Shown one piece after another: positions 32,199 through 43,977 of a stretch of 64,000 nt of DNA. Location of the stretch: positions 948,344 to 1,012,343 of the forward strand of contig NC_049980.1 in the NCBI RefSeq assembly GCF_000003815.2. Reading direction: 5' to 3'. Made by a program: the position numbers and the translations under genes. The notes beneath the pieces were generated by a model, which saw only the letters and a program-made list of their open reading frames with translations, was not told the origin of the DNA and searched no databases. Position 1 is the stretch's first letter. Every line of letters starts with the position of its first letter. This DNA comes from Branchiostoma floridae (taxonomy: Eukaryota > Chordata > Leptocardii > Amphioxiformes > Branchiostomatidae).

Positions 32199-35100
32199 GT
32201 ATGTCATCATGTTTTCTGCTCTTATACCCTCGTAATAAGCAGGGACATTCAACAGCGAAACCGTCTGTCTGGATGTACCCTGCTTTCTCAACCGTTACTA
32301 TTGGTTCCTGCGGACGTCCCCCCAAACCAGCTGTCAGCCAATCAGAGAATAGGCTTTTCAATTTTCAAAAAGGGTCTAGCATATATAAGGATTAGCTCAT
32401 TCATATTCATAAGCAGGGCGGTCAGGAACTAAGGGTGACGGTTGAGAAAGCAGGGTACATCCAGACAGGCGGTTTCGCTGTCGGATGCCTCTGCGTAGGA
32501 GGATGCCTCTTCTTTGTATGCTGCTTATTATATAAGGTCAAAGTTTTCTCACTGTTGTCACCGCTGTGTTAAAAGCAACCAAACCTTATTCAAAGTTGAC
32601 CTTTTGACCCCTTGTTGTTGGCTACAGTTCGTCAGCGTAATATCCGTCTCTTGTCCGTCTACATTTCCCGCTATCTCTCTCCCTCGGTCACTTTTTTTAT
32701 TCTCTCTCTCTATTCTCCTTTATCTCTCTCTTTCACCTTCCTTTCTATTTTCTCCTCTCTCCTGATTGCCTATTTCTCTTCTTTTTTTGCTGTCTATTCC
32801 CCTCTCTCTGTATTTCCCTTTCCTACTTCGCCTATCTCTCTGTATTTCTCCTATTTCTATTTCCCTCTATGTCTATTTCTCTCTTTCTCTCTTTTCTTCC
32901 CTTTTCTCGCCTAACGATAGGAGTGCTAAAGGTATGAACGTTTTCTATCGCCAGGAGAGAAGCCATCTTGCAGCTGTGGTAAGTACTGCCAGTCGTGGTA
33001 CCCGTGTGTGCGGTACCTGGTGGACTACGTGCCGGCGTCGGGAGGGAACGGGACCGCGCGGCGGGCAGTCATGTTCGACACCGAGGCCGGTCTGAACAAT
33101 GGACGCTATAGGGGAGAGGTCTGTGAATTTGTTTGTATATGTGTTTGTGTGTTTCGCATAAGGTTTGACAGTATATCAATGACCAAGGGGGCCTTATATA
33201 CAGGTTAGGTTCTATACTAATTCCCATGTAGTCCTTGTTTAGAGGTGGCCCTAGTACAGGTATCAATAACCAGGTATTACTCGTGCGGGTTTGATTGCGT
33301 ATCGATAGTCAGGTGGTCCTTATGTACAGGTTAGTCTTTATATTATTTGACAGATGGTCCTTTGGTAAAGGTGGCCCTAGTACAGATTCAACTGTATATC
33401 AATGGCCAGGTAGTTCTTGTACGAGTTTGATTGTATATCAATGACCAGGAGGTCCTTATGTACAGGTTAGACCATATTTCAATCGCCTGATGGTCCTTAT
33501 GTACAGGTGGTCACTGGTACAGGTTTGACAATTCACATTTATCCGGGCGTAACCTATATTCGTTGTAATTGTATTTGTTGAAAGCAGTGTATTTAGGGAT
33601 ATCAAATCGACTGACGGTATGTAGCTTCAAATTGCAATATATCCAAATCCTGCTGATTAAAACCACCGTCCTTCGTCTAGATATCTTCTCACCCTTCTCA
33701 CCCTGACGCCTCTAGGCCTAAGGGCCTGTGAGTTGTTAGCCTCAGGATTTCCTTAAATATCCTGTTTAAAGCAACAACGACGTATATAGGTTACCCCGCG
33801 GATAAAGGTGAACTAGCGTTATATCAATGGACAGGTCGTCCTCATGTAGAGTGGTACAGGTTTGACGTATGCATTAGCATACAGCTATAGAGAATCGTGG
33901 GACCGTGTTGCGCAGCGGCAGCGTTTTACCTCAGGACCGAGAGGTCTCAGGTTCAAATCCGGCTGCCGTGTCGCCCTTGTATTTCCTCACTTCCATCTAC
34001 CCAGAAGGGAGTGGGTGGACCTGAACAGAGCAAGGTCCGGAGTAGGTAGGACCAGAGACAACCTACTGAAATGGGGACGGGTGAACTCAGCTGAGTGTCG
34101 TTGTGGCCACCCAACCCAAACCATGGGACACATTACGAAGGACTGTGTATTAGGCCCCAGCATCTCCAACCAGGACCTACTAGAAGCTAACGAGAAGGCC
34201 GTGGCCTGGCTGCAGTACTGGCACGGAACGCTATGATGATGACTTCACTCTTGTGAAAATGAGTATCTAGTTTCTGCTTGGGCCGTCTCTCGGATAGGAC
34301 GTTAAATCCCGGGCATGGGAAGAGACACACCCCATGCACGTTAAAGAATCCCCACACGTGCGATGGTGCGGTGTGCGTTGGAACAAACCATTCTGTCTGG
34401 AGTTGATTCGCTCCAAATCACCCTAACGTAGGTCGTATCAGTTATACGGTGATTTTCATCATTCACCGTGCCCCGGAGAGGAGATAGGCGCCGCCAGGGG
34501 ACTAAAAGCCTGTTGATACAGCATAACACGTTGTGCTGCCCCTACGGCTGATTATTCAGCTATGGGATGATGATGATGATGATAGAGAATCGTACGGGAT
34601 TGTAACTTTACTTTATTTCCTTCCTAGGACCGTCAGTGCGCTACAAGACCCTGTGGTGGAGATCGGGGAGACAAGGAGCTGACGAAGTTCAACGACACCT
34701 ACGGCGAAGGGCAAACCTACAAGTGCCTGTACAACCCGAGCGACCCTGGCGTAAGTATTACTAGTTAGTAGGCCACAGTAATAGGGCCTTCACACTGAAA
34801 ACGAATCAGCAGGAATCAAGCAGAACCAGGCGGAATGAAGTATTTGCAAAATTTGTAGCACATTCGGGGCCATTCGAGTGGGAATTCCAAATGGACCTTA
34901 TATCCCCTTCACACGAGAAGGAATGAGCCAAAATGCCGTCTAAATGAAAATTCAAAGGGTGCGCCATGACAGTGGTATCGATCAGTGGTAGACTGGTATC
35001 ACTTACCACATCGGTGCCACTTTCACTATCGCACTATTTTTACTTCTACAACTAGGGCCATGGTCGATGTTTAGAATCATAGGTAATGATTTGGGAACAT

Positions 35101-38100
35101 TTTATTGATTAATGTAGCCGGGAATAGACACCATTCGTCGTATCACTCAAGAACAGGCACGCGGCGCGACAGCAGCTGGTTTACATAAGCATGTATCACA
35201 CTGCACCGAAGGACCTGTCACAGTAACACCTAGCACAGCACGAAAACGAATATTCAAGCCTACTTTCCGAAATACTTAAATGTAGCCTAAAGGTTGGAAA
35301 ATATTTCCGCAGAGTTTACGGTATCGTAAAGACCACGGAAACCATGGTTTTACATTTCCGTAACCTTTCCGTATTCGTTAAGGCAAATTAAATACATGTG
35401 ATATCTTTACATATCCTTTAAGCATCCTTATATGTGCCGTATAGATGAAACGGGTATTGCTTATGTGCAAAAACATCTACAGGCTTTGAACCGACTAAAC
35501 GTTCACATGCAATTAGTTGAACTCTCGCCTTTTTTAATTTTTTCGTAGTTCTCTAAGGTGGAAATAACATATAGGATATAATATCTTTCCATTGCCTTTC
35601 CGTTACATTTCATCTCATCTTATGTATGTATAGGTGCAAAAATAAGATCAGAATGGTAGCGTTTATCTTTATTTTTTAGAGGAGGCATTGCTTTTGCCAA
35701 ATTAAGAGTATTTTCCGCTCAATATACCACATGCGCCTTTCACTAAAGCAGCGGCTTAAAATGATCATGAATAGCTCCTGCTGTGTTAGCGTGTTTAGTT
35801 TAAACAAGAAAAGAAAATCTCCCCCCGTGTGAAACCTACATATAACAGATACAATCTTTCCGACGTCATTCCGTTGCATTTGAGCTGACTTTACATAAAA
35901 GGGGGGAGGTTTAAGCAAACCTCCCCCTTTTATGTATAGCTGAAAAAAAGATGTCGGAAAGGTAGCGTTAATCTTTATTTGAAGAAAAGGCATTGCTTTT
36001 CCCAAATTACAAGTATTTTCTGCTCAATATACCACATGCGCCTTTCACCAAGCAGCGGCTTCAAATGAATAGCTCCTGTTGTGTTATTTTAGCGTGTTTA
36101 GTTTAAACAAGAAAAAAAGAAACTCCTCCCGTGTGAAACCTACATATAACAGATACAATCTTTCCGACGTCATTCCGTTACATTTGAGCTGACTTTACAT
36201 AAAAGGGGGGAGGTTTACGCAAACCTCCCCCCTTGAAATAAAGACGTCGGATAGGTAGCGTTAATCATTATTTGAAAAAGAGGCATTTCTTTTCCCAAAT
36301 TAAGAGTATTTTCCGCTCAATATACCACATGCGCTTTTCACTAAAGCAGCGGCTTTAAATGATCATGAATAGCTCCTGCTGTGTTAGCGTGTTTAGTTTA
36401 AACAAGAAAAGAAAATCTCCTCCCGTGTGAAACCTACATATAACAGATACAAACTTTCCGACGTCATTCCGTTACATTTGAGCTGACTTTACATAAAAGG
36501 GGGGAGGTTTAAGCAAACCTCCCCCCTTTTATCTATAGCTGAAAAAAAGATGACGGAAAGGTAGCGTTAATCTTTATTTGAAGAAAAGGCATTGCTTTTC
36601 CCAAATTACAAGTATTTTCTGCTCAATATACCACATGCGCCTTTCACCAAGCAGCGGCTTCAAATGAATAGCTCCTGTTGTGTTTTTTTAGCGTGTTTAG
36701 TTTCAACAAGAAAAGAAAATCTCCTCCCGTACCGTTTGAAACCTACATATAACAGATACAATCTTTCCGACGTCATTCCGTTACATTTGAGCTGACTTTA
36801 CATAAAAGGGGGGAGGTTTGAGCAAACCTCCCCCCTTTTATGTATAGGTGGGAAAAAAGATGCCGGAAAGGTAGCGTTCATCATTATTCCAAGAAAAGGC
36901 ATTGCTTTTCCCAAATTACGAATATTTCCCGCTCAAATATACCAAACACNNNNNNNNNNNNNNNNNNNNNNNNNNNNNNNNNNNNNNNNNNNNNNNNNNN
37001 NNNNNNNNNNNNNNNNNNNNNNNNNNNNNNNNNNNNNNNNNNNNNNNNNAAAAAAAGACAAAAGAAGCCGGGCAGACGGCAGCGTCAGCGTGTTAACCCA
37101 CCTCGATAAATAGTCTTCGGGGAGGGAGGCGTAGCCCAAAGAAACCTCCCCCCTTTTATGTATAGGTGGAAAAAAGATGTCGGAAAGGTAGCGTTCATCA
37201 TTATTCTAAGAAAAGGCATTGCTTTTCCCAAATTACGAGTATTTCCCGCTCAATATACCAAATGCGCTCCTCTATAAAGCAGCGGCCCCGCTTGAATAAC
37301 TCTTTCTGTGTTAGCGTGTTTGATGAATTCAGGAAAATCAAAATATTCTCATGGGTGAAATCATAGATACAACAGATGGTATCCTTCCGATGCTTTCCGT
37401 TACGATACCATTGAGCTCACTTTACATAAAAAGGGTCTATGTACGGTTGCAAGAAAGATGTCGAAAATGTAGCGTTTATTTTTTCCAGAAGTATCGTCAT
37501 CGTTCCGTTACCTTTGAGCTTACTTTACAGACAACTCTCTGAAATTACTTTACAGAGCTGGCGTTGAAAGCAAGGAGGTTAGATATTAACCTGCCATGTT
37601 GAAAAGAAGGAACTGTCGCCGGGAGCACTGCGTACATGCCCCCGAGGATTCGTGTTCAAAATTACGGCGTGATTCCCGTTCAGGGTAAGAGGAATAGTAC
37701 TGGGCGACCTGTCCAGTATGTCGCTCGTGGATGGCTGTGCCCTGCAGCTTGGCATCCCGACGACATAGCGTCCTCACTACCCGGTAACGTATGCATGGGA
37801 ATATAGTGATGGTCGGGTTTGCTGTTCGGAGTTCATATAATCAAGGAGGTTAAAAATCAACCTCCTTGATATAATTGACAAAAAAAAAAACTTTCTTAGC
37901 TCCTTGTCTGGAAGAACATTTTTTATCTACAAGTAATCAATGACATGTTCTCCCAGAAAGGCTAGTATTTTCTAGTGTGGTAGCAGTTGTTGTGTTTAGC
38001 TAAACCTATGCTTAACAGCGTACAAAGGGGATGGTGTTTTTTCAAATTCAAATTTATTCGCCGTCAACTATGAATAACGAACAAAGCGGCATTGAATTTC

Positions 38101-39581
38101 TAATTAGCAGCTCCCAGGAGAAGTTCACGTGTGTCATGTGATGGGGCGTTATCCAATGACAGACAAGAGTGGGATTTTTAAACCAAACGATTATGCCAGA
38201 ATTTATAGAAGAAACCAGTTTGCAGGGCGTCTGTTTCGGGACAAGTCACGAAGGAGCCTTGGACCCATTTTAACACACGGATTATCGGTGTGGTCATGCC
38301 GCATATGGATTCCGACAAAACTACAAGACGGAACGAATACTAGGACACTCACGGCTTGCTGGAAATGGAGTATGCTGGAGAGTTTTCAACGGGGCACAAC
38401 TCAGGGTGAATTCAAGAATGTGTCGTCTTGACCAGCATCCGCTGGAGGAGACTACATGGAGAGCACGGCCATCACGAAACAGTGCCCATCTTCGGGAGTC
38501 CGACAGCGGAGTTTCCTACTGTGATGACAAGATGGAACTAAATGGTGCTTGAAATGATGTCTTTCCAGTCGTATCGCCCGACACTGGACTCCAAATTGTG
38601 GACTTGAATGTAGCGGAGATTCGTGGATACTGTACACCGATTGTTCCCTCGGTCGACCAAACCAAGTCCACAATAAGAATTAAAAGATAGTTAGACGAAG
38701 AAGCCTCAGGTACTTAGTAGGTATGATTCGAACCAAATGAGACACGCATACCCAAAGCACATGGTGCGGAAAGTTAAGCCACACAAAACACATAAAGCAA
38801 AACTAAAGGTGCGGAAAGGTTTAAACTTACGCCGCCTTTACTAAAAATAAACGACAACTATAGTCCAAGAAAAGATCACGGAAAGCGTTCGGATAGGTAC
38901 GTTTCTGCACACCTTCACGTCCCTTTCAGGCTGTATGAACGACACATAAACGTGGGGGAAATCGTAACGGAAATCGAGTGTAAAGGTGGTCAAAATATCA
39001 CGGAAAAGTCTAAAGAAACGCACACTTTCCGCCCGTAAAGGATATGGAAATACTGTTATTAACGACGACTTTAATCGTCTAATAGTTGCGGAAAGGCACG
39101 TGAATAAGTGCAGAACCGTACCTATAAGTGCCAACGTAAAGGTAACATTAAAGGGGATCTTTACGTTCACGGAAAGAAGTCGTTAAGTGGCGGAAAGGGT
39201 GCAGAAACGTCGCGTTTACGTTGAGTTTAAGCTTGCTTAAATACCAGATTTCGTGCTGTGTAGCTTTAAACATAATCTAATATGTATAACCACGTATATT
39301 AACAATTATCTCCAGTGTTTCTTGAAGTTCGTTCTTGCATGATTTATTCGTTATTTTTCTTTACTTTCCAGTTCGTCATATTGACCAGACTGTTTTCCTG
39401 GGACGCCATGTTTCACTCCTTGCTGTGGCCGAGTATCGGGCTTGTTGTCTTCGCTGCTCTCACGCTGTACTGGGGTCTCCGGTGTAAGGCTTTCCAATCT
39501 TCGGTCTCTGGGATGGAATGCCACACAATCGGAAAAAATGTGGCCCCGCCACCGAATGACGGCGGCTTTATATACTCGTGA
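32003..39581 (+). CDS. BK channel beta-subunit-like protein (KCNMB family), 4 exons, 230 aa
   Basis: Spliced CDS: 32003-32198, 32955-33118, 34628-34750, 39372-39581. All junctions are GT-AG, phases match and the total is 693 nt. Residues 1-12 are cytoplasmic. TM1 is ~14-41. EANCTT (54-59) matches the EANC start of the KCNMB extracellular loop and gives an N-glycosylation site. The loop is Cys-rich (CSCGKYC, WYPCVRYLVDYV, CATRPC, YKCLYNP). TM2, ~171-196, contains FHSLLWPSIGLVVF, matching the L-F/L-W-P signature of KCNMB TM2. Length fits the family (about 190-280). Known role: auxiliary two-pass subunit tuning Ca2+ and voltage sensitivity of Slo1 at the plasma membrane. The related insect TipE-type fold is an alternative. 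The start at 32003 follows GTGAAGCTAGCA; no upstream ATG is in frame. Confidence 0.88.
32325..32505 (+). repeat. Relative of the 2313-2703 element in KCNMB-like intron 1
   Basis: Shares CAGCTGTCAGCCAATCAGAG, a TATA-like ATATATAAGG, CATATTCATAAGCAGGGCGG and the terminal CTCTGCGTAGGAGGATGC. Confidence 0.55.
32655..32912 (+). repeat. Pyrimidine-rich (CTCT/TTTC) tract
   Basis: Low-complexity polypyrimidine stretch; it produces a spurious Ser/Leu/Phe-rich frame. Confidence 0.9.
32955..33118 (+). CDS. KCNMB-like exon 2: extracellular loop
   Basis: Residues 66-120 with four cysteines and an NGT glycosylation site. Acceptor TATCGCCAG, donor GAG|GTCTGT, phase 0. Confidence 0.82.
33160..33860 (+). 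repeat. Degenerate tandem array in KCNMB-like intron 2
   Basis: Repeated 'atatcaatgaccaggaggtccttatgtacaggtt' with variants, and several 'acaggtttgac' ends. The unit resembles the end of the pogo-like family (ggtttgactgta), suggesting amplification of element termini. Confidence 0.55.
33899..34581 (+). mobile_element. tRNA-headed retroelement containing a LINE ORF fragment
   Basis: Flanked by a perfect 12-bp target duplication ATAGAGAATCGT (33887-33898 and 34582-34593). It starts with a tRNA-like Pol III head (A-box-like TTGCGCAGCGGCAGCG; B box GGTTCAAATCC near 33950). Then 34005-34236 encodes a LINE reverse-transcriptase C-terminal segment, then a SINE-type body ('ctctcggataggacgttaaa'), ending in a (GAT)n tail. 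One target duplication around all parts implies a single retroposition of a chimeric transcript. Confidence 0.75.
34005..34236 (+). pseudogene. LINE ORF2 C-terminal fragment inside the SINE-like element
   Basis: Reads LNRARSGVGRTRDNLLKWG, then AECRCGHPTQTMGHI and DCVLG, then AVAWL near the TGA at 34236. The L-N-R-x-R-x-G-x-G-R, C-x-C-G-x-x-x-Q-T-M-x-H-I and D-C patterns are the Cys/His tail of I/Jockey-type LINEs. Confidence 0.8.
34628..34750 (+). CDS. KCNMB-like exon 3: second half of loop
   Basis: Residues 121-161. CATRPC corresponds to the CSYIPPC area of vertebrate beta subunits and YKCLYNP to F-T-C-Y-F-N. Acceptor TTCCTAG, donor GGC|GTAAGT. Confidence 0.85.
35100..35190 (-). repeat. SINE-like fragment, inverse of 857-955
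   Basis: On - it contains ACCAGCTGCTGTCGCGCCGC followed by 'gtgcctgttcttgagtgatac'. Same family as the fragment near the left edge of the window. Confidence 0.5.
35590..37530 (+). repeat. ~300-bp satellite array with a hairpin in every unit (KCNMB-like intron 3)
   Basis: About six units. Each has 'aagcagcggctt', 'gcgtgtttagtttaaacaag', 'aacctacatataacagataca', 'tttccgacgtcattccgtta', then the palindrome AAAAGGGGGGAGGTTT / AAACCTCCCCCTTTT around a 4-base loop. Hairpins start at about 35897, 36201, 36495 and 36804, giving 304, 294 and 309 bp periods. An N gap interrupts the fifth unit. Confidence 0.92.
36950..37049. other. Assembly gap in the satellite
   Basis: Exactly 100 N, a placeholder length, so the true satellite array may be longer. 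Confidence 1.
39372..39581 (+). CDS. KCNMB-like exon 4: TM2 and cytoplasmic tail
   Basis: Residues 162-230 and TGA. TM2 with the LWP motif, then a short tail. Acceptor TTACTTTCCAG. Confidence 0.87.
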   Translation, partial: FVILTRLFSWDAMFHSLLWPSIGLVVFAALTLYWGLRCKAFQSSVSGMECHTIGKNVAPPPNDGGFIYS

Positions 39582-40414
39582 ACTCCGCCTCCGATCGATC
39601 AACGAACCGCAAATCGTAGAGGGCTTAGAGGGCTTATTTAGACACGTGATCCTCCCCTAGCAACTAACCGGCTGCCTTAGCAACGAGCGAAGTCGGCCAT
39701 CTTGGAGTTTAACTTTCGAATGTTGAACCTTCCCGATCACAACGTACTTCCTGTGAACTAAATCTCCTCCTATACGATATACTTGTTTTGACACTACTTG
39801 GTTGTAATCCTAGTACACCTTACTTGAACTGATTTCATGTACTGTGTAGTCGTTCCAAATATTGACAAAGACAAGATATATGAACTCCACTGTTCATGTT
39901 GCCGTATTCGTAGATTGCTAGATCAAACGTTCCCCCACTGATGAAATAGGGTCCATTGTCCATCCGATTTTTGTAGTGAAGGTCAGTAAGGTTGCAATAA
40001 GCCTGTTTACACTAGTTACCACAATTGTGCGGAGGAACTCTGGATAATATGTCTAAGTTGAAGGCCCTCAGACGTACACAGCCTCGTCTCTAGCACAAAT
40101 CGTTGTGTAACAATATCAGGAGCTTGATAGCGCCTGCCAAATGGCAGAATGTTGATTTTCTGGGGGCCTTCAACTTTGACATATTACCCTTTACCCGCGC
40201 ATGCGTGGTAACTAGTGTGAGAAGGCTTATACACATACATGGCCAGGCCAAGCCAGGACAGGCATGCCAAATTGTCCCTTACACAGTTGGGGCTCTGAGG
40301 ACGATGCTGAATTGATCCAAATTTTTCCAGTTGGAATTCCGAAAATATTCTCAACAGGTTGGTCAAATAAAAGATAAGGGAAAATTCTTTTTCACAACCA
40401 ATAAGTGCTTGCTT

Positions 40415-40510
40415 TACTTCCGTTTCGATGTCTCTCAGACACCAAAAGATGCTTTTAGAAGCTCTGAGGAAGGTGTCTGAGAGACATCGAAACGTAAGCA
40501 CAGAAAGTAC
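40415..40510. repeat. 22-bp perfect inverted repeat with hammerhead-like motif D
   Basis: GTTTCGATGTCTCTCAGACA plus CC, and its exact complement 28 bp later. The right half contains CTGAGGA (40464-40470), stem II GGTGTCT/AGACATC and GAAACGTA (40489-40496), a hammerhead-like core with a 3-bp stem I (GCT/AGC). It lies downstream of the KCNMB-like gene. Confidence 0.45.
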
Positions 40511-41496
40511 TTACTGGTGAGAAAAATTCTCCTGTATCATTTAAGTTGGAGTTTGAACTCTTACCAGGCTTGTTTCGCATAGCTATCATTCTTACTTTGA
40601 GGTTTGCTGGATACTTGAGTATGTACGAGGGGTGATCAATAAGTTCTTGGCCTCACCCAGAAATAATAAGCACAACTCCAATTTTGAGGCACAACTTCAT
40701 AGTTGGAAGCCTTTCATCAATACATTGTTGTATCCTTGAAATTTGAAATCATTGCAGTCATTACTTTCCAGGCATTCGTTTTTTGTAAATAGGAAGGTAT
40801 GTGGTGAGAAAAACAAGGGTGAATTGTGATCAGAAATGCGTGGGTTGAGTTCCCCATGCCGTAAATTCTTTGTCATTACCAAAATACATTGCCAAAATGA
40901 TTGATTATGATTCTCTTCCTATTTCAAGCAGAAAAAAAGTGGCTGTCTGACTTCCAGCAGCGCATATTGACGTGCAAATCTCAAGTCGCAGCTCAATTGT
41001 CCTCGATTTTCCTTATCTTTTACCTAACGTTACTGGGTATCGCCTGCAAAGTAATGATCACAATAATTTGAATTTTGGTACACATTCATATAAGACTTTA
41101 TACTTGACATCTATGCAATCTGAGTTGTGATCATTATTTCTTGGTGAGGCCGAGAAAGATTGATCACCCCTCGTATCGATCAATTATTGTTGTGTGAAAT
41201 TAGAGTATGACTGGTCAACACAATTCTATTTTCATAGAGTTCTCAGATTGATTTCATATGAGTAAAACAAAACACTCCCGATGAAAATTCACCAGTATTG
41301 GCAGTAGTTTGTATTGAGGTACATATTATTGTTAAGTGAAATAGTACATAAGAAAGTGAAAAAAAGTGAATAGCACGTAATAAATTGCCATGTTATAGTT
41401 GAACATGTTTGATCATTACAGTTAAACGTTACACAGCGTCACATGAATCGATGCATAATCTCTATACGAATCCGCCGATAGCTATTGTGTTGGCTT

Positions 41497-41963
41497 TTCG
41501 GGGGAGGAAGGGTTGGCGTACCGGTACAGCGTACCGGTACAAAACGGGTTTTTCTTTTTGGACCGGTCCGGAAAAACCGGACCTAAAAAAAATGATGTTT
41601 CAGCTATCAGAAAATAAACAAGAAACACAATCAGGAATTCACACGTTTTGGGGCTTATCTCTCGACGAAAATAACATGAGCGAAGCACAATAGAGTTTAT
41701 AGTCCTTTCTAAAACGTTTTACAGACAATCGTGCGGGGCAGTTAACCTTGCAGGATTTTATAAGCCAGTGGAAGTCAAGTACTCCACAAAACATACTTCT
41801 TTGTAGCGAAATGGACTGTTGTTTTGGGTATCGTCAACAATACCGGCCATTCACAAGCTTTCACATACTCAATCAGGTCCAGGTTCAGGTCCGGGCCTGG
41901 ACCTGATCCTTTGGACTTGAACCGGACCTGGACTTGAATTTTCTGTACCGGTACCCACCCCTA
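41497..41963 (-). mobile_element. hAT-like miniature element, copy 1
   Basis: The right end TACCGGTACCCACCCCTA is the inverted form of the 54301 element's start. Both copies share subterminal 'ggtccaggcccgg' type repeats and an interior with 'aaatggacaatt'-like sequence. The left end is decayed. Confidence 0.65.
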
Positions 41964-42486
41964 GGTCTGATTCTCCATTGTTTAATCGTCTACAAGTACA
42001 TGTACATGGCGGACAGCACATACGTCACGAAGCATAACTTCTCCATCTTATTATCTCAATGTGGACCACAATGTCCCGAAAATTCTGCCCGAATCTGTAT
42101 CAAATTCAGCCCACTCATTCTAGTCGAGTAGAGCAAAACGTCGACTTCATAGCATATTTCAGCTCCGTCGATACTTTCTTCTAACAGGCCTCATGATACC
42201 CAATGTACAATTTTAAGATTTCTTCCCTTTTCTTTAATCTCATGGTTCTCAGTCAGCGGCCCTGAAAGATTTTCACCACGACGACCAGATATTCTAGGAA
42301 CATCTCGGTTGTGTGGGTTTTCCCGCTCAGACGTTTGTGTCCTCTTCACGCTGCCCGTTCCCGGAAGGTGCTGCATCGGTCTTCTTGGTGGGCTGGAGAA
42401 CATGGAAGAATGCAGTTTTGTCATGTATCGCCAGGTGTCGCTTCTTGCACAGTTACCACAGATGACTTGAACAATACTTGGATGGA

Positions 42487-42605
42487 AGACCCTGTTGCAT
42501 CCCAAAAGTGCTTGTATCCCAAAAGCGCTTTTGGGATGGCGCGAATTTGGGATAGACATGCATCCCAGAAGTGCTTTTATCCGAAAAGCGCTTTTGGGAT
42601 ATAGC
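42487..42605. repeat. Palindromic AAGCGCTT block cluster 1
   Basis: Includes the perfect 22-bp palindrome ATCCCAAAAGCGCTTTTGGGAT (as ATCCCAAAAGC / GCTTTTGGGAT) and variants ATCCCAGAAGTGC and ATCCGAAAAGCGC. Confidence 0.85.
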
Positions 42606-43249
42606 ACATCCTCAACCCGTTTTCTGCCTATCATGTGACAGCTGTCAGACGACTTTGGCAGTGAGTTAACTTCACCATCTGCCAATCCGACATCTGCTTG
42701 GCGATTACCCATGACCCATTCAGAATCCCATCACTAGGGCCATGTTGATTTGATTATTTGGATGACACCCTCTGGGAATCCCAACACTGAAGGCGAGCGT
42801 GCGAAAGAAAAACGTCCAGCCCAAACAAAGTTGCCTTCAATATGAAATCTAAGTGGTCAAGTTAAACAAATGACTGAACACACATGTAAAAGTATGGTAT
42901 ACCAAATATTAGATTCTTCTTTTATGTTTTTTTCACATTTTCTTCTCTATCTATTACCTTGAGATGGCATTTTATGTTGTTGGTATAATTTTTTCCGATA
43001 TTCTTTTCCCAATCTACCGTTATATATTTGTTATTTTATTTTGCGGCTGATTAATACGACTTACAGCATGGTGGATCATGGATTTGTTTTGAAAAAGAAA
43101 TTTGATTCGCTCGCAGTTATCCTTATAATCATATCAACATACTTTTTTTAGCCTAATCTAAAATAATGGTGATGAAAACAGTGTAACAATATCCATTTAC
43201 GAGCTATAACTAAGGGTCACTATAGTTCATTAATGAAATAGGGGCATGT

Positions 43250-43460
43250 CAAAATAACCATACACATGTATCACATTATATATATATATCTTTTAATATT
43301 TGTTTGAAACTCTATGAAACTGAAGAAAGGGCATAATCATACATATGTATCACATTATCTTTTTTGTCTTCGTTTGCAACTATGAAAATGAAGAAAAGAG
43401 CGTGTCAAAATAATCATACACATGTATCACATTATCTTTTTGTCTTTGTTTGAAACTATA
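43250..43460 (+). repeat. Three-copy ~95-bp tandem repeat
   Basis: Units share 'atcatacacatgtatcacat', 'tatctttttgtctttgtttg' and 'aactatatgaaaatgaag'. Confidence 0.75.
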
Positions 43461-43584
43461 TGAAAATCGATCAGCATCAAAGAAGCCGCACTTGCCATCA
43501 GCTGAGACACCTGAAGGCTTTAAAAAGTTACCTTAGACGTGCGCTTATCCAATTTCACTTCGATTCCCATGATGCACAGCGCCA

Positions 43585-43684
43585 NNNNNNNNNNNNNNNN
43601 NNNNNNNNNNNNNNNNNNNNNNNNNNNNNNNNNNNNNNNNNNNNNNNNNNNNNNNNNNNNNNNNNNNNNNNNNNNNNNNNNNNN
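43585..43684. other. Assembly gap
   Basis: 100 N placeholder; it lies just 3' of the last visible glutamate-receptor exon. Confidence 1.
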
Positions 43685-43977
43685 CGAGAGCCTGTAGAAT
43701 GGCCAGGCTCCCTGTTGATTGTGGGAAACCATTCTAACGGGTAGGTCACGGCGTCTATGTGTCGCCGGGTCCAGGATTTATTTCAACTCAAAGTTGCTGT
43801 GTTTTTTTAACGGGGCCCGGCAGGGTCCAAATATAGCCCGGTAGCCGCAGACCCAAGAGACCACGTAGGGGACACGCCCGAAAATGCCAATACACACCAG
43901 CCCATGGCAGCCCATTTGGTTTTTCTATTGTGACCTAAGCATAACTGGGATACAGGGAAAAGTCCCACCACACTTAC

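Larger units (their letters stand above)
39582..43584. other. Region between the KCNMB-like gene and the visible end of the glutamate receptor
   Basis: Contains motif D, a hAT-like element (41497-41963), palindromic AAGCGCTT blocks (42490-42605) and a three-copy ~95-bp tandem repeat (43250-43460). The missing M4/C-terminal exon of the receptor could be here or in the gap. I did not find it. Confidence 0.5.

Noticed and set aside
32514-33095. Ser/Leu/Phe-rich frames upstream of KCNMB-like exon 2
   Set aside because: They are translations of a polypyrimidine tract within the intron.
33900-33975. A functional tRNA gene
   Set aside because: A- and B-box-like sequences are present but no 7-bp acceptor stem closes. 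It is the head of a retroposon bounded by a 12-bp duplication.
35590-37530. CRISPR-like array
   Set aside because: Repeats are ~300 bp with no unique spacers, in an animal intron; it is a satellite.
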